From Vitis vinifera (Eukaryota > Streptophyta > Magnoliopsida > Vitales > Vitaceae): a stretch of 64,000 nucleotides of DNA. The stretch spans positions 6,634,501 through 6,698,500 of the forward strand of contig NC_081813.1 of the NCBI RefSeq assembly GCF_030704535.1, given 5' to 3'. The notes under the pieces are model-generated. The model ran no database searches, was not told where the DNA came from, and was given only the letters and a program-made list of their open reading frames with translations. This document shows, in pieces, positions 13,272 to 26,148 of this stretch (the stretch's first letter is position 1; each line of letters begins with the position of its first letter). The translations under genes were made by a program, and so were the position numbers.

Positions 13272-13769
13272 ATGTCTTCTATTCTCTGCTCACAGGGGGT
13301 GGTCTTAGCAACGGCCATGGCAGTTTCTGGCATACTCTTTCTCGCTTTTTCCAGGCAAAAGAGTTTACCGTCTCCAGAATTTTCCGGGAATCCAAATTCC
13401 CAGGCCCCCAAGCAAATTCTACGCTCATGCCTAACCAACGGTACATATTTTCTCCGGCCTCTGTTTTTTTTTCTTTTCCTTTTCCTTTTCCTTTTCCTGG
13501 GAATTGTGAGTTCTGATATGTTCTTGTCGGGGTGTGTAGATGAAAAGAAAAGGGAGAGAAAGAAAAAGAGAGTTCAATTTGCAGAGAATGTGAAGGAGCC
13601 AAGTGGGAATGGCAAGGAATTCAGGCAAGAGCAGAGGAAAAAGTTTTCCAGAGTTCAAAGACCATGCAGAAATGAAATTCCCCAAATTCAAAAAGTGCCG
13701 GAAAATCAGGCCGCCTTGTACAATGGAATTCTCCGGGATCGCGTTCACCGGATGGCCTGCTCCTACTGA
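13272..13769 (+). CDS. Small conserved plant protein of unknown function, 132 aa
   Basis: Exons 13272-13440 and 13540-13769 give 132 residues. The intron is GT-AG, phase 1, and 99 nt long. The N-terminus (MSSILCSQGVVLATAMAVSG) is hydrophobic to about residue 26 and could be a signal anchor or membrane segment. A lysine/arginine block (KKRERKKKRVQF) follows, then the C-terminus ALYNGILRDRVHRMACSY. I recall plant proteins with the same plan: hydrophobic start, basic block followed by VxFA, and a NGILRDRxxRM end. No enzyme or binding domain is recognisable. The intron length is a multiple of three and holds no in-frame stop, so an unspliced transcript would still read through into a 165-residue form with a Phe/Leu-rich insert. 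The start at 13272 is the first ATG of the frame. Confidence 0.75.
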   Translation: MSSILCSQGVVLATAMAVSGILFLAFSRQKSLPSPEFSGNPNSQAPKQILRSCLTNGTYFLRPLFFFLFLFLFLFLGIVSSDMFLSGCVDEKKRERKKKRVQFAENVKEPSGNGKEFRQEQRKKFSRVQRPCRNEIPQIQKVPENQAALYNGILRDRVHRMACSY

Positions 13770-14079
13770 TCGCTGCAGTTTTCGCCGCGGGCGGTGGCGG
13801 GGAGGGGCTCAAATGAAAGAAAATGTGAGAAATGTTGGTGGATTGTAAATATTTCGTATCTGTATAAATCTGTGGCTGTTAATTAATGAAAATTTGGGGC
13901 AAATTTTTTTTTGACCCAAATTTGTGTCCAGGCTAATTTGGATTCCAAAACTGGATGAATTTCTTGCCAATTTTTTTTTCTTAGACATTATTTAATTTGG
14001 ATAATATTTTACATTTTCCCTGATTTGTTCCTCTGAATGGTTCTGGAATCATAGGAAAAAGAAAAAATCTAAAAATTTA

Positions 14080-14354
14080 GGCTATGTTTGGTTCCAGAAA
14101 ATATGAGGGAAAAAAATATTGAGAAAAAGTAGAAGAAAATAAAAAAAAAATAAAAAATAAAAAATTTGAAAGCAATAAATTATTTTGTATGTTGCTTCAA
14201 ATTTATTTATTTATTTATTTTTTTATATTTAAAGATTAAATAATTTTACAAAATATAAATTTTAATTATATTTTATTTTTATTTTTATTTTTTATGTTGA
14301 AATCAATGAGAAAATTAATATTTTTTTATTATTTTTTTATAACCAAACATAGCT
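14080..14354. mobile_element. Tourist-like MITE with TTA target duplication
   Basis: The element starts GGCTATGTTTGGTTCC and ends AACCAAACATAGCT, a good inverted pair, and is flanked on both sides by TTA (14077-14079 and 14355-14357). TTA duplication and 14-bp TIRs fit PIF/Harbinger-type (Tourist) MITEs. This is the cleanest member of the family seen several times in the window. Confidence 0.8.
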
Positions 14355-15075
14355 TTAGAGTCAATTATTCTAAATTATTTGCCTTTAATTATTTTTTAAA
14401 AAATTGGTCAAGATAGGAGCAAGATACATGTGGAGTTTGATGTATGCTTATATGATGATGTTAGATGATGACCTTCTAGACACACCCACATGACAACTCA
14501 CTCCATGCATCAAATTTCGAATTATTTGAGCCATGAAAATGAATGGACCACATCACATGTACATGTGATTTATGTGTCGCATCATGAAGAAATTCGTACA
14601 TCATACATGGTCCAGTCAATAATTTTAATCACTCATAGAGATTTAAAATGGAGGACACGTGGCAAACAACGGTCAAAAGGCATAGAAGCAAAGAAGTAGT
14701 GTGGGTGAGTGAAATGTTCCAAGTAGATGCTTCTATGAAGAGGAAGAGGATGAGTGAACTCAAGTCAACTTATTGGCTATTTATATAATTATAAAAAAAT
14801 GGTGGGCATACACTAATTTTCCTTTTTTTATTTTTATTTTTAAAATTATAATTATATACTTAATCCCCTCAATGGTTGCACAAGCACCCAACCAAACAAG
14901 ACTTGGAAAGGAAGTTGACGCATGAGCAATATAGATATTTTTCTATTTAATATATTTTCTTTTAAGAAAAATATTTTTTTTTCCCCGATATTGGGTGTAT
15001 TTTATATTTTATGCCGGCGCCCATTACGTATGCATTTTTCTATTTTTGTGCACTTTTTTTTTAATATTAATTTTT

Positions 15076-16770
15076 TTCATTTTGAATTTTTATTATTTTA
15101 TTTTACTTTTTTGAAAAAATAAGTGGGAAGTGTGCTGTCCATCAATTTTTTATTTTTACTCTTTCTTGTTTGGTGACGTAAAAAGAAATCTAGAAAGTAC
15201 TAGTCGTGGCCAAGTTCAACACAATTTTAAATTAATTATATGGAGTTAATTTGAATTTTGATAAATTATAATAAAAAAATGTGATTAAGAGTTAGAGTGA
15301 TTTTAAGAAGCTTTTTAAGGTCAAAAGTGTTTTTGAAAAAAAAATCAAGTGTTTAACAAAATTTATAAAATGTTTTTAAAAATCTGAAAAATTATGTATA
15401 GTATTAAAAAAATTATTTTTGTATAAATACTTAATAAATGATTTTTTTAAAAGCACTTTCGAAGAAAACACTGTCACTAAAAATATTTCGAGTAAAATCA
15501 CTATCAAACGGATTTTAAGAGAAAGATGGTAAGAGTCTACCTCCCTCTCCAAGACTAGACAAGATATATGAATTGAATAGATTTTCTTTCGTCAAAGTAA
15601 AAATGATCCAACAAATGAATATTTATAAAAAGACAAAAAATATGTTTTAAACTCGAACTTATGATATGTAACTCCAATATCAATTATCGAATCAAATTTT
15701 GATCATCTTATTTGAAAATTAAATTATATATATGGGTCAAAATTTTTATGATATTCAATATCACACACCATCTATCGTGGTCATATTTTAAACTCATCAT
15801 TTGAGTGATCCATAGAAAATATTAGATCAAGTCACATAACCCTTAGTCATGACTTTTTGGGTGCACTGATTCGACAAGTCTAATAAAAAAAAATATGAAA
15901 TTATGATAGGCAGAGCACATAACAAACACTCAATCATGACTTTTTTTGGTACTATCAATTTTTTTTTTCATTTTTCATTTTTATTATTTTAATTTACTTT
16001 TTTGGAAAGGTAAGTGGGAACTGGGAAGCATGCTGTCTATCAATTTTTTATTTTTACTCTTCCTTGTTCGGTGGTGTAAAAAGAAATCTAGAGAGTACTA
16101 ATAGTTGCGGAATGATTCTAGGAAGCGTTACTAAGTAAGGGTGTTTTTTAAAAAAAAAATCAGGTGTTTAACAAAATTTGTGAAACACTTTTAAAAATTA
16201 AAAAAAATCATTTATAGTGTTGATAAATGATTTTTTTAAAAGCACTTTCATAAAAAACACCACCACTAAAAATACTTCAAGTAGAATCACTATTAGACGG
16301 GTTTTAAGAGAAAAATGGTAAGAGTCTTCCTTTCTTTCCAATAATTGACAAGATATGTGAGTTGATTGAATTTTCTTCCACTAAAAGTAAAAAATGATCG
16401 GACAAATGCGTATTTATAAAAAAAAAACAAAAAAAAAAAAAACGTTTTAAACTTGAACTTATGATATGCAACTCCAATATCAATTATTGAATCAAATTTT
16501 GACCGTCTTATTTAAAAATTAAATTATATATATCAACAATAAGTCAAATTTGTTATGATATTCAATATCACACACCATCCGTTGTAGTAGTAATTTAAAC
16601 TCATCATTTGAGTGATCCATAGAAAATATTACATCGAGTCACGTAACCCTTAGTCATGACTTTTTGGGTGCACTGATTCGACAAGTCTGATAAAAAATAT
16701 GAAATTATGATAGGCAGAGCACATAACAAACACTCAATCATGACTTTTTGGATGCATTGAGCCAATGAGA
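15076..16770. repeat. Tandem duplication of about 890 bp, diverged
   Basis: The segment from about 15076 to 15955 recurs from about 15967 to 16770. Landmarks in both copies: AAGTGGGAA (15122, 16012), GTAAAAAGAAATCTAGA (15178, 16077), AAAGCACTTTC (near 15449 and 16240), CTCCAATATCAATTATYGAATC (15672, 16471), GTGCACTGATTCGACAAGTC (15861, 16668). Copies differ by substitutions and small indels, so the event is not recent. A third partial unit of the last 90 bp follows to about 16800. Confidence 0.85.
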
Positions 16771-18437
16771 CAGATGAAAAATATGAAATTATGATAAGCT
16801 CGTTGAAACCATTGGAAGGCAGTCGAGAGATGATATTTGTTGATTTCGCCTAGGCAAATGTCATTGTTGTAATAGACTTTGGTCCAATAATTGTACCATT
16901 GCCCAACTCTTTTTCTTTTATGGGTTATTTCAGAGTCTTTATGCTTAAAGTAATGTCTTTATCTACAAGTCTTAGAATACTCATTCTATTGCTTAAATTG
17001 AAAATCTACCATTCAAATTCAACAATGAAGCTTCGGCTTGACTCTCAAATTCTGGCTCATTTGTAAGATATTATTTTCAATATAATATGTTATTCACGAG
17101 ACATGTTATGTTAGGTTTGTATTTGACTTTTTTTTTTTTAAAAAAAAAAAGGAAATGAAATGAAAACCTATTATATTTTAATATTTTATATTTATTTAAA
17201 ATAAAAATTATATTATATTATAATATTTTTACAAAAAAAAATTAAATTTATCGCATGTTTAGAGATAGTAATGGGACATTTCAACATATTTCCATCCCAC
17301 CCATTTAATTTTTTTTTTAAAAAAAAATTGTTTTCAATTTTTTAAAATGTTAATTACATTAAAAATAAATATTATAAATTTTTACAATTTATTTTCATGT
17401 AATAATTTTTAAAAACAAATTAAAATATTTTTTATTAATTACATGTATCTCTAACTTATTTATTATTTTCTCAAACTCATCCTATCGGGATAGGATGACA
17501 ACTTGAAAAGACTCATCGCGATGACAACTTGAAAAGTCTCATCCCATTATCAATATTACTTATATTTAGTATTATTAAAAAATTGTTTAATAATTTAAAA
17601 TTTAATAAATAATTTTTTTATTTGTTAATAATATTCATAATTAAAATATTTAAGTTTGCAAAATTATTTTTTATATTATATTATTCAATATATGATACGA
17701 CCAACTTCGTTGCTTTTGTTTTGAGCATCTCACTTGAAATCCAATGCATTCTTTTCGATCTTGTACCTTATGTAGGTTTGCTTCGCATAGGCTACACAAG
17801 TTTCGGTGCGGTACACTGAACACCAATAAAACCGTAAAATCATTTGATTTAATTGATTTGAAGGGTGGTCGTAGATCAGGTTGATAGAAGACCAGAAGTG
17901 GTCGTAAAGAGGGCTGATCGAAGATTAAAAGTAGTTGTAGATAAGTGCTATTGCTTTTTAAAATATTTTAAATTACAAATTCAATTTTTTAATCAAAACT
18001 TTTTATTTTATCAAATAAATAATATTAAAATAGAAAAAAATATTTATTTATTCTTATTCCATCATATACTATTTCATGTCTTATCCAACCCATGTTCTAT
18101 CAAACAATTTTATCCGCATAACCAAAGATGATAAATATTCTCAAGATTGTCTCCCTTTACATGGAAAGGGAGGATGATACACAACCCAATGAAATTCATT
18201 CTACTTCCTATGAGGGTTGGGAAGGTTCCAGTAGTAAAAATGGAAATTGATAGCCTATCCACTTTGTTGACTTTGAGTCTATGGTGGGACCTTTTGGGCT
18301 GCCGACAACTTCCTTCAACACATGGGCTATTGATGATCATCCAAATAGGCCTCTCTGCCCCCAAGCCTCCAACTTTAACCTTGGGCCCTGGCTCTAGTGT
18401 TTCACATGTTTCCTTCCAATTTCATTCCTTTTAACAC

Positions 18438-18495
18438 CCTCCCTCTCTCTCTCTCTCTCTCCCTCTCCCTCTCTCCCTCTCTCTCTCTCTCTCTC
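18438..18495. repeat. (CT)n microsatellite
   Basis: A CT run of about 58 bp broken only by a few CCCTCT variants. Confidence 0.9.
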
Positions 18496-19547
18496 ACCAC
18501 ATTAGTATACAAATACTAAGTACCCTTGCATAAGAAGTAATTGAAAGAAGTTAGTTCAAGAAACTTAAACCTTTTCTAATTTTAAAAGGTAGAGTGTGTT
18601 CTTTCCATGGGGTTGCAGTGAGGGGTGAGGGGGAGAATGAAACATGTGCTCACACTAAAACTATGGGCACCAAACTTCCAACCAATCTTTCTTAAGTCCC
18701 ACTGGATTATTAATAATTTATAGGTAAATCAATAAAAAATTATTCATCTTAATTTATGGGTTTCTCATAAATTATTGGCTTTTCCAATTTGGAAAAGGTA
18801 GATGGACTATTTGGCCTATAGTTGATATACTTGAACCATTGGAGATGATCAAGATATGGTGCACCTAAGTTTTAAGATAATAAATAATTAAAAATAAATT
18901 TATATATTTTTCTAGGAAAATGAAAAGGTTTATAATATAGTTATAATTTCATACTTTTCCTTGAAAGTTTAATAAATAAAATGAATATTATTATTAAAAT
19001 AATATAAATTATAAAAATATTAACTTTGGGTACAAGTTAAGTTTATGTTGTCCAAATCTTGAACCAAGTTCAATTCAAGTTAAGGTTTAAATTCAAAAAC
19101 TAGTCCAAGTTAAATTTAATTACTAAAAATGATTGTTTATAACATGGTCTAGTCTTGAAATGAATGAATATATTACATATTAATATATTATAAATAAAAT
19201 CCGGACTAGTTGGGTCGAGTTAACCGTTAACCCAAGCTCAACCCATACAAAAAACTTATTTTTCCAAACCCAACATAGCATGAGGTTGAACCCAATTAGG
19301 CCCAACTCAAGCTTATTTTTCTAAGTGAACAATCAAAATTATGTGATATTTTCAAACTATTTCCAAGTGAACAATCAAATAAAATTAACACGTCTAAGAT
19401 GTTTCTCAAAGTAACTTAAAGTTCACGACAAATCTTTTACATAATAGTAAAAGTACATATTAAAGTATAAATTAATTGTCCATAAAATCAAAATAATTAA
19501 AATCTTGGTTAATGCATCAACTATCTATGTTATGTCATTTATATTAC

Positions 19548-19850
19548 ATCATATTTGAATTAATTGCGGGTTGTCATTGTTTCGTCAAGCCTAATCCAAA
19601 TCACATATTAAGTTATTTCAGTAAAAAAAAAAAAGTAGGTTGGGTTTGAGTTAGGTTAGTTTGAACTAATGTTTGTCTTAAATAAAATGTTTTAAACTTA
19701 ATAATCATATTTGAACTAAGTTCAAGTTATCATTGTTTGGTTAAACTTAATCCAAATTACAAATTAAGTCAGAACTTAATAATTACATTTGAACTAAGTT
19801 CAAGTTGTCCTTGTTTGGTCAAACCTAATCCAAATTACAGATTAAGGGTG
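19548..19850. repeat. Tandem degenerate repeats of about 75 bp
   Basis: The block TTTGAACTAAGTTCAAGTT..TTGTTTGGT.AAAC.TAATCCAAATTACA occurs at about 19707 and 19788, with a more diverged unit at about 19553 (TTTGAATTAATTGCGGGTTG). Nothing coding. Confidence 0.75.
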
Positions 19851-20615
19851 AGTTTGCGAGTAATTCTAAAAAGTGTTTATAGTATTTCTAATACTTGAAT
19901 GATAAAAAAATTTAAGTGTTAAAAATATTAAAAATGCTTTCTAAAATCACTATTAAACAGGTTCTAAGTCACATACCCGATAAAAAATCAAGTTTAGATA
20001 TAATTAGATTAGATAGAGTCGAAACCCTAATTTTAATATAATGTATGTGTTTCCTCGTGGTTAAAATGTTTTTGACTCCTCAATAATCGTAGTAAAGTTA
20101 CTTAAATTGGACTTAAAGTTTAGACTCAATTTTTGAATTGAACTTTTAAAGTTGCTTAAATCAAGCTCCAACTTAAGTCAATTTTGTTGAGAACCGGGTT
20201 TGCTTTGAACAAGTCAAACCCTATCCACGAACCCACGGGAATTGGATCCGACCCATTGCCCCGTATGATTTCCATTCCCAATCATTTTACAATCCATTTG
20301 CCAATTTCCAGTAATTCCCAGAGAAGAAGGAAAGGACAACCCAAAAAAGGGCATAAAGAAAAGTTCGAGATAGGGAGGGCTATTGATTTCAGGAAGGAAA
20401 GGGGAAAGCCCTTGGAAGAGCTTCACAGGTCAGTAATTTTGGTGCCCTTGTCACAAAATGCCAATCTCCCCCTGATTTTCCTTCAATTTTCTAAGTTTTC
20501 TCGTTACGACTTTCCATTTTCAGGGGTTTTTGACATTTCCTTTCTGGAATCAGTTTTCCGTTGGATTTTTATTTTCCCGGGAAATCATTAGCCGAGGAGA
20601 TCCGTACATTATTGG

Positions 20616-23600
20616 ATGGGGTAAGTACTCCGGCTCCCGGTAGATTTTTCCGTTTGGTCCCCACAGAAAATGGAAGGGAAAAATAAAGAAGTTAGTGTTT
20701 TGGAAATTTGGGCTTTTCTTTCTGGTCAATTAAATGTAATGTAGTTGCTTTGTTTCAATGGATTTTTTTTTTTTTTTTTTTTCAATTTCTTGTCTTTTGT
20801 TTGTCTCTTTTTTCTTAGCGACCAAACGGAGGGTTAAAGGTTAGGAATTTCGAAAAGGTTTCGTGGGTGGATCTGTTTGTTAATATTAGTTTATTGCGTT
20901 TTTTTCCCTCTAAATTTGGTTGTATTTGAATTTAAGCTATATGGCTCGACTTGTAATTGAGCTGGAACGGTTTATTGCTCTGTTTGGTTGCTGAGAAAAT
21001 ATGGGGGAGATAAAAGAAAAAAAAAAAAGGAGTTTGAATTTTAGTTTTTCTACTATTTGGGACCTGAGAAAATGGCCAGTAATTTGGAATTCGGCCTTGA
21101 TAATGAAAACAAAAGTAGTACTTCCCCATCTTTCTGGCAACTGTTTGTACTTTGGCCATAAGGAGCTCAAAATCTTGACTAAGATGCATAAATTTGTGTT
21201 TTTTGAATTTCCTAGTGAAATGCTTGAATTTATATTTCTTGAATTTTCCATTTTCTTGATTCTCTGATTATGTAAATGAGACCATGTTCACTTCATCCCC
21301 TCCATTCTCCACCATCAACCCGAAAAAAGGAAGGGCAGGCTGATACTTGTTTTTGTTCTTGGAAAGTATTTTCAATTTCCTCTTCTTTCATGTTGGTTTT
21401 TCAAATGCATTTCTTGTTGCCAATTTGCATATCCCTTTCCTTTCCATCTTGTAGCAAAGTTGATGGAGTGGCAGGACCTGCTTGTTCCCAGCTCTCTCCT
21501 CTCCTTTCCTTTGTTTATGGTATTCGGTTGTATCACATTGATCATGCTTTGAGTTTATGGTATCTCATCAAATAAGTAGAGATTGAAGTCGGTTTCGATT
21601 ACCACTTATGTGAAGGATCATTTTTCCTTTTTAATGTTTTTGTAAAGGATTTTATGAGTAGTATGGAATGCAAAACTGGTGCTTGCAGTTTCGGTTCAAG
21701 GAGTAGGATTTTTTAAGCTATCACTTTTCAGTTAAATGATATTTGTAACAGAAGGATATGTGAATTGTAACAGAGCAGTAGTTTTCTTGCATGCTATCGT
21801 GAGCCCAAATTGATTAAGTCGCTGAATGAACCTTCAAAAGAATTGAGGATTCGAGGTCGGACATCAACTAAACCGAATATATCAGAAGACTTCTGGACCA
21901 CGAGCGCTTGTGACATGGACAACAGTGCTATGCAGTCACAGGGAAGCATTTCATCGATTAGCACGTCAAACCAGATTCTAGTTCCTCATGGTGCTGCTGG
22001 TGCAAATGTTCCTTCTGAATTTGTAAACCATGGCAAGCTCTCGACCTACTTGGATTTTGGCTGACTATATCTGACAAAGCTTTAACATCTGAGGGGTGGT
22101 CACTGGTTTCTTATTGTATTATCTCATGTTTTCTTTGACATTGTATACTCTAAACCTAAAGTTGCGTTAATTAGGAATATGAATATCTTGGTTTTCATGG
22201 TTGCAGGTCTTCTTCTCTGGAATCAAACTAGACAGAATTGGATAAGGAATAAAAGGTCTGACAACCAGGCACAACAGATTCAAGAACCCAAAATAAAGTG
22301 AGTTTTCTGAATTAGTCAAACTAAAGAGGGCCTGTGAGTTGGACATGGGCATATAACCCTTAGACCTACTTACAATGCACGCAAGTTAACCTATCAGGTT
22401 TTAATCTAGGTGTCATTTTAGGCACAGCCGTCTTGTGCTGGCTTCCTTCAAATTCACTCTATCAATTGGGCACATGGCTTGCTTTAATAAGCAACACAAC
22501 TAGTTCTTTGAATGTTTATTGTTTAGTAACCAAGAGACATGAAAAAAGGGAAAGTTTTATAAAGGAAAAGAAGTGTATTAGAAGCATGCGTTCATATTGT
22601 GTCATGTTGAACTGTGAATGATAAGACCAAGACATTCCAACCACCTTGGAGGGAGACAATCGCATGATTTGTATAGCAATACATCAGGCAGTAATATTAT
22701 ATTTCCCTTAGCCATTGGAATGGGAAAGATTAGACCAAGACAGTTTCTACTATTTTTGAGAGCTGGGCTATACTGTGATTCCATGCAAGCTAAAACATTT
22801 TTTTTTTTTTTTACTTTCTTCTGAACTTGATTATACAACCAAAGTGAGGTCTCTTGTGTACTTCTTCTTTTCTAGTTTTGCTTTTGCTTTTACTTCTCCC
22901 CTCCCACCCTCTCTGTGATGAATTCTTTCTTCTTCCACATTGGGCAACAAATCCAGAATGTTATGGACAATGAAATGAAAGGCTTCATTGTAATATTTGG
23001 AATGCTTTTTTCTAGTGCTTGAAATGAGTCCAATTTGTCATGTGTATGGAACCATTCTCTGGATTCCAAGAAATAACAACATTTTGAACTTACATTACCA
23101 TTCCAAAGGCTATTCCTTTCTGATGACAATCCACTTTCTCCATTATCCTGAAACCTTGTATAGTCAGTCCTCTGTTAATCCATATTTATTGTGTTAGTTT
23201 GGCATCATGTGATTGCCATGTAATGAGGACTCTTGCCTTTGATGTCTAAATTCTTGGAATGAACCTTAATTTGGGCATGGCTGAGTACCTTTGTGATTAG
23301 GTTTCCTGGAAGCATTTGTGTGTAGAATCTAGGGAAATCATCTCCAAAACACATGCCTCTTCACCACAGAATTAAGCATTGTTTATTCATGAATTCGTTT
23401 CTTGTATCTTGTCAGAACTTATTGTCTCTCCATGGTTAAACATTTCTGGCTTTGCAGTTGGAATGCAACCTATGACAGTTTACTTGGAAGCAACAAGCCA
23501 TTTCGCCAGCCGGTTCCTCTCTCTGTAAGTATCCCCACTGACAATAAGGTGGTTCGAATGAAACATTTTGCCTAACAGGAACCTGGTCTCAAATCTGACA

Positions 23601-23655
23601 GGAAATGGTAGATTTTCTGGTGGACGATTGGGATCGGGAGGGGCTGTATGATTGA
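20616..23655 (+). CDS. Gag1-like clamp (DUF4050) domain protein, 155 aa
   Basis: Five coding exons: 20616-20620, 21782-22032, 22207-22297, 23458-23524 and 23602-23655, total 468 nt. The joined protein reads MGFLACYREPKLIKSLNEPS..., then SISEDFW-like and serine-rich segments, SEFVNHG|LLLWNQTRQNW, NWNATYDSLLGSNKPF, and the C-terminus SEMVDFLVDDWDREGLYD. The last two blocks are the family signature in plants as I recall it. Function is unknown; the domain name comes from fungal proteins and has nothing to do with retroviral Gag. The first coding exon supplies only ATGGG; an in-frame stop lies 27 nt upstream, so no longer start exists in that exon. The second intron uses a GC donor (CCATG|GCAAGC, acceptor at 22206); no GT lies close by and family continuity (VNHG-LLLW) demands this junction. 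The other introns are GT-AG. A tandem acceptor (GCAG/TAG) precedes exon 2. Confidence 0.82.
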
Positions 23656-25982
23656 GAATTTGAAGGCAAGCTGCATCAACTATTGTAACACGGGAAACTG
23701 CTTCTACAGAAAGAAGGCAATAAGGAAAGGAGGGGTTTGTATGTCAACTGTAACATCATTTTTCTAGTGCCTGCCCTATGGTTTTCAGTTCATAGGCCTC
23801 CAAGACATGTCTTGTATTGTTTTCAATGTTATATATACAGCAGCATTGGCTCAGAATTGTCTCAAACTGCACCCAAATTTCATATGAAAAAGGAACTCAT
23901 GCATTATGAGAACCAATTCACTCAAGTCACAAATCTTTTTTCATTTGAAGACAACTAATTTGACTAAATAATATTTACCTAAAAAAATCATATTAAATTA
24001 TGTTGCGGGGAACAAATGCATATGAGATACAAAAGGTGGAGAGGTTAGGTGAGAGGGGAATGGAGGCCTTTCTTACACTGCAATTATGCTTCTAATACTT
24101 TGCATAACCATGAAGCCACTAAATACAAGAAAGAATCAAATCTGCTCCATGCGTATCAATGGCTCGGTACAAACCATCCACATGGGGAAACCAAATAAAC
24201 ATCACTAACCAACAGGATAATAAGCTCAATTTGCTTGATAATCAGTGATTTCTCCTTTATTTGAATTCAATTGATCATAATACTGATATTGTACTATAAT
24301 TACAATGAACCAGGAAAAAACAAAAGATGCTTGTCTATGAGTAGGTGTAAAAAAAACAAAATTGATACTCATAAATCATAACCAGCATATCGATTTGATT
24401 GTCGGTCTCTTCACAATAATTGAAGTCCAACAACAAGCAATTATTGGCAACCACATCCAGAAGATTGGATATGTCCAGTTAGGGACGTAGATGGGGATAT
24501 ACAATTTGAAATGAAAGGCATATATCATTCAAAGATCATGGTTCCATCCCTTTCGTCTACAATGAGAGTTATAATAATGAAAAAAGACAAATTGGGTCCA
24601 CAAATTAATCAAAAGGGGATGGTTGATGTTGGCAATTCATTGAATGAATGAACCCTAAAGAACGGCCAGTCCAATTCCCAAAGGAGAATGCATGATAGGA
24701 ATGTGGGTTACAGAATCCAATATTAACCCACCAAGCAAAACAACTGTTCAAATATGTATCTTATTGTACAGGTAATGCCTAAATTTTTCTTTCTATACAC
24801 CCATCTCACACATTACCATAAGCTTTATCAGCAAAACAAAAACCACATTCAACACCTATAAATGATCAAACTAAATCTGTAGATGTAAAGCAGTTTTGTC
24901 ATTATGTCTACGGGTCAGATTCAGTGTTGAAGGTCAAATTCAAGGTTAAATTATAATGAAATAAAACATATAAGGACATTTATAGAATGAGAACTCATCA
25001 ACACCAAATAATACGTACTGATTTTGACTATTAAGAACCACTGCCAGCACTTCTTGTATTTACATCCAGTGAATACAGCATGCTCTGTTGCTCCTTTTTT
25101 TTCATATCTTTTTTATATGCGAATTTACCTCACATATTGCATCATGTTCAAATAGGAGGGAGTGAATGGTTTTTCGTCAGCCAAATGTTCCTCACCCAAA
25201 CAGAGCAGTTGCATCTGGTTACAACCATTTCTGAAACAGATAATGTACCCATTTTTGGTATAACAATTCCAAATATTAGGATTATGTTGTTTCCAGCTAA
25301 AAATACAAAACAACCATAGATGTTAACCTAATATAAACCAAACTTACAAAGAAATGCCGAGAAAATTAAGACATTTTCTTTAGAAAATATATAAATGAAA
25401 ATAAGGAGACAACAGAAAATGAAATAATAACAAATTTAAAATTTAAAGGAAGAAGAAAAAAACCCATCTCACTCTGTTATGGAAGGAAAACAAAGGATAA
25501 AATAATGATATATGAAAATTTTTGTTACTATTTTCCAGGCAACCAAACAGAAAAGAAGGAGAGTTTACCTCAAGTTATGGATCTATAGAGTTCAGTGTTG
25601 AGGAGAAGAGAGAACTGTTGGAACCAAATAAGGGTGAAGTAGGGGAGTCTAGCTCATACCGTGGAAAGTGGAGGAGGAGAGGATTGTGAAAAGGAAGGGG
25701 GCCTCGGAAGTCACTTTACAATTATTTTGGGTAATTTTAAATTTTTGAAAATTCATTTCTCACATGCTACTCCAAAAATCACTTCAAGTGATTTTTTAGA
25801 TTTTCAAAAGTAATTTTTAAAATCTTACTAAATGTCTATTTTTTACCAAAAAAACGCTTTCAAGTACTAGAAAGGTTAAAAGCGCTTCTTAAAATCAATC
25901 TCTAAATATATTTCAAAACAAGGTATTGAAAAAAAAATGTTTTATGATGTATTTTTGTTGAAACTTTCAATTATGCACTTCT
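23656..25982. other. Intergenic region without a recognisable gene
   Basis: The first 300 bp are probable 3'UTR of the preceding gene. The rest is moderately AT-rich single-copy-looking sequence with no frame I can identify. At 25560-25700 the minus strand reads like a leader exon (CT-rich start, then CTTGAG|GTAAAC as a possible donor near 25570), which might belong to a minus-strand non-coding transcript; no coding exon follows it. Bases 25740-25980 contain short MITE-like AT sequence. Confidence 0.5.
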
Positions 25983-26148
25983 TAAATTCTGTTTTTTTTT
26001 TATAAGTAAAGAAAATTCATTTATAAAGAGACGCCAAAAGAGCGACTCTAGGTATACAACCTATGCAAGGTATACAAACCTATACACCCACCATCAAAAA
26101 AGCCAAAGACAAAGAAAGAGACCCAAGCACCCAAAAGGCCCAAAAACC

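Larger units (their letters stand above)
13770..20615. other. Long AT-rich intergenic region
   Basis: No convincing gene. It holds a MITE (14080), a large tandem duplication (15.1-16.8 kb), a CT microsatellite (18438) and tandem TTTGAACTAAGTTCAAG-type repeats (19.5-19.85 kb). A GC-richer stretch at 18110-18430 has open frames on both strands but nothing recognisable. Bases 20180-20615 are the probable leader of the next gene; a donor-like CACAG|GTCAGT near 20429 and an acceptor-like TTTTCAG near 20522 may mark a 5'UTR intron. Confidence 0.6.

Noticed and set aside
18147-18434. 95-residue open frame in a GC-richer stretch
   Set aside because: No resemblance to any family, an overlapping open frame on the other strand, and no supporting splice or homology signals.
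20616-23655. The name Gag1-like taken as a sign of a retroviral gag
   Set aside because: The domain is named from a fungal protein; the gene has five exons, a conserved plant C-terminus and no element structure around it.
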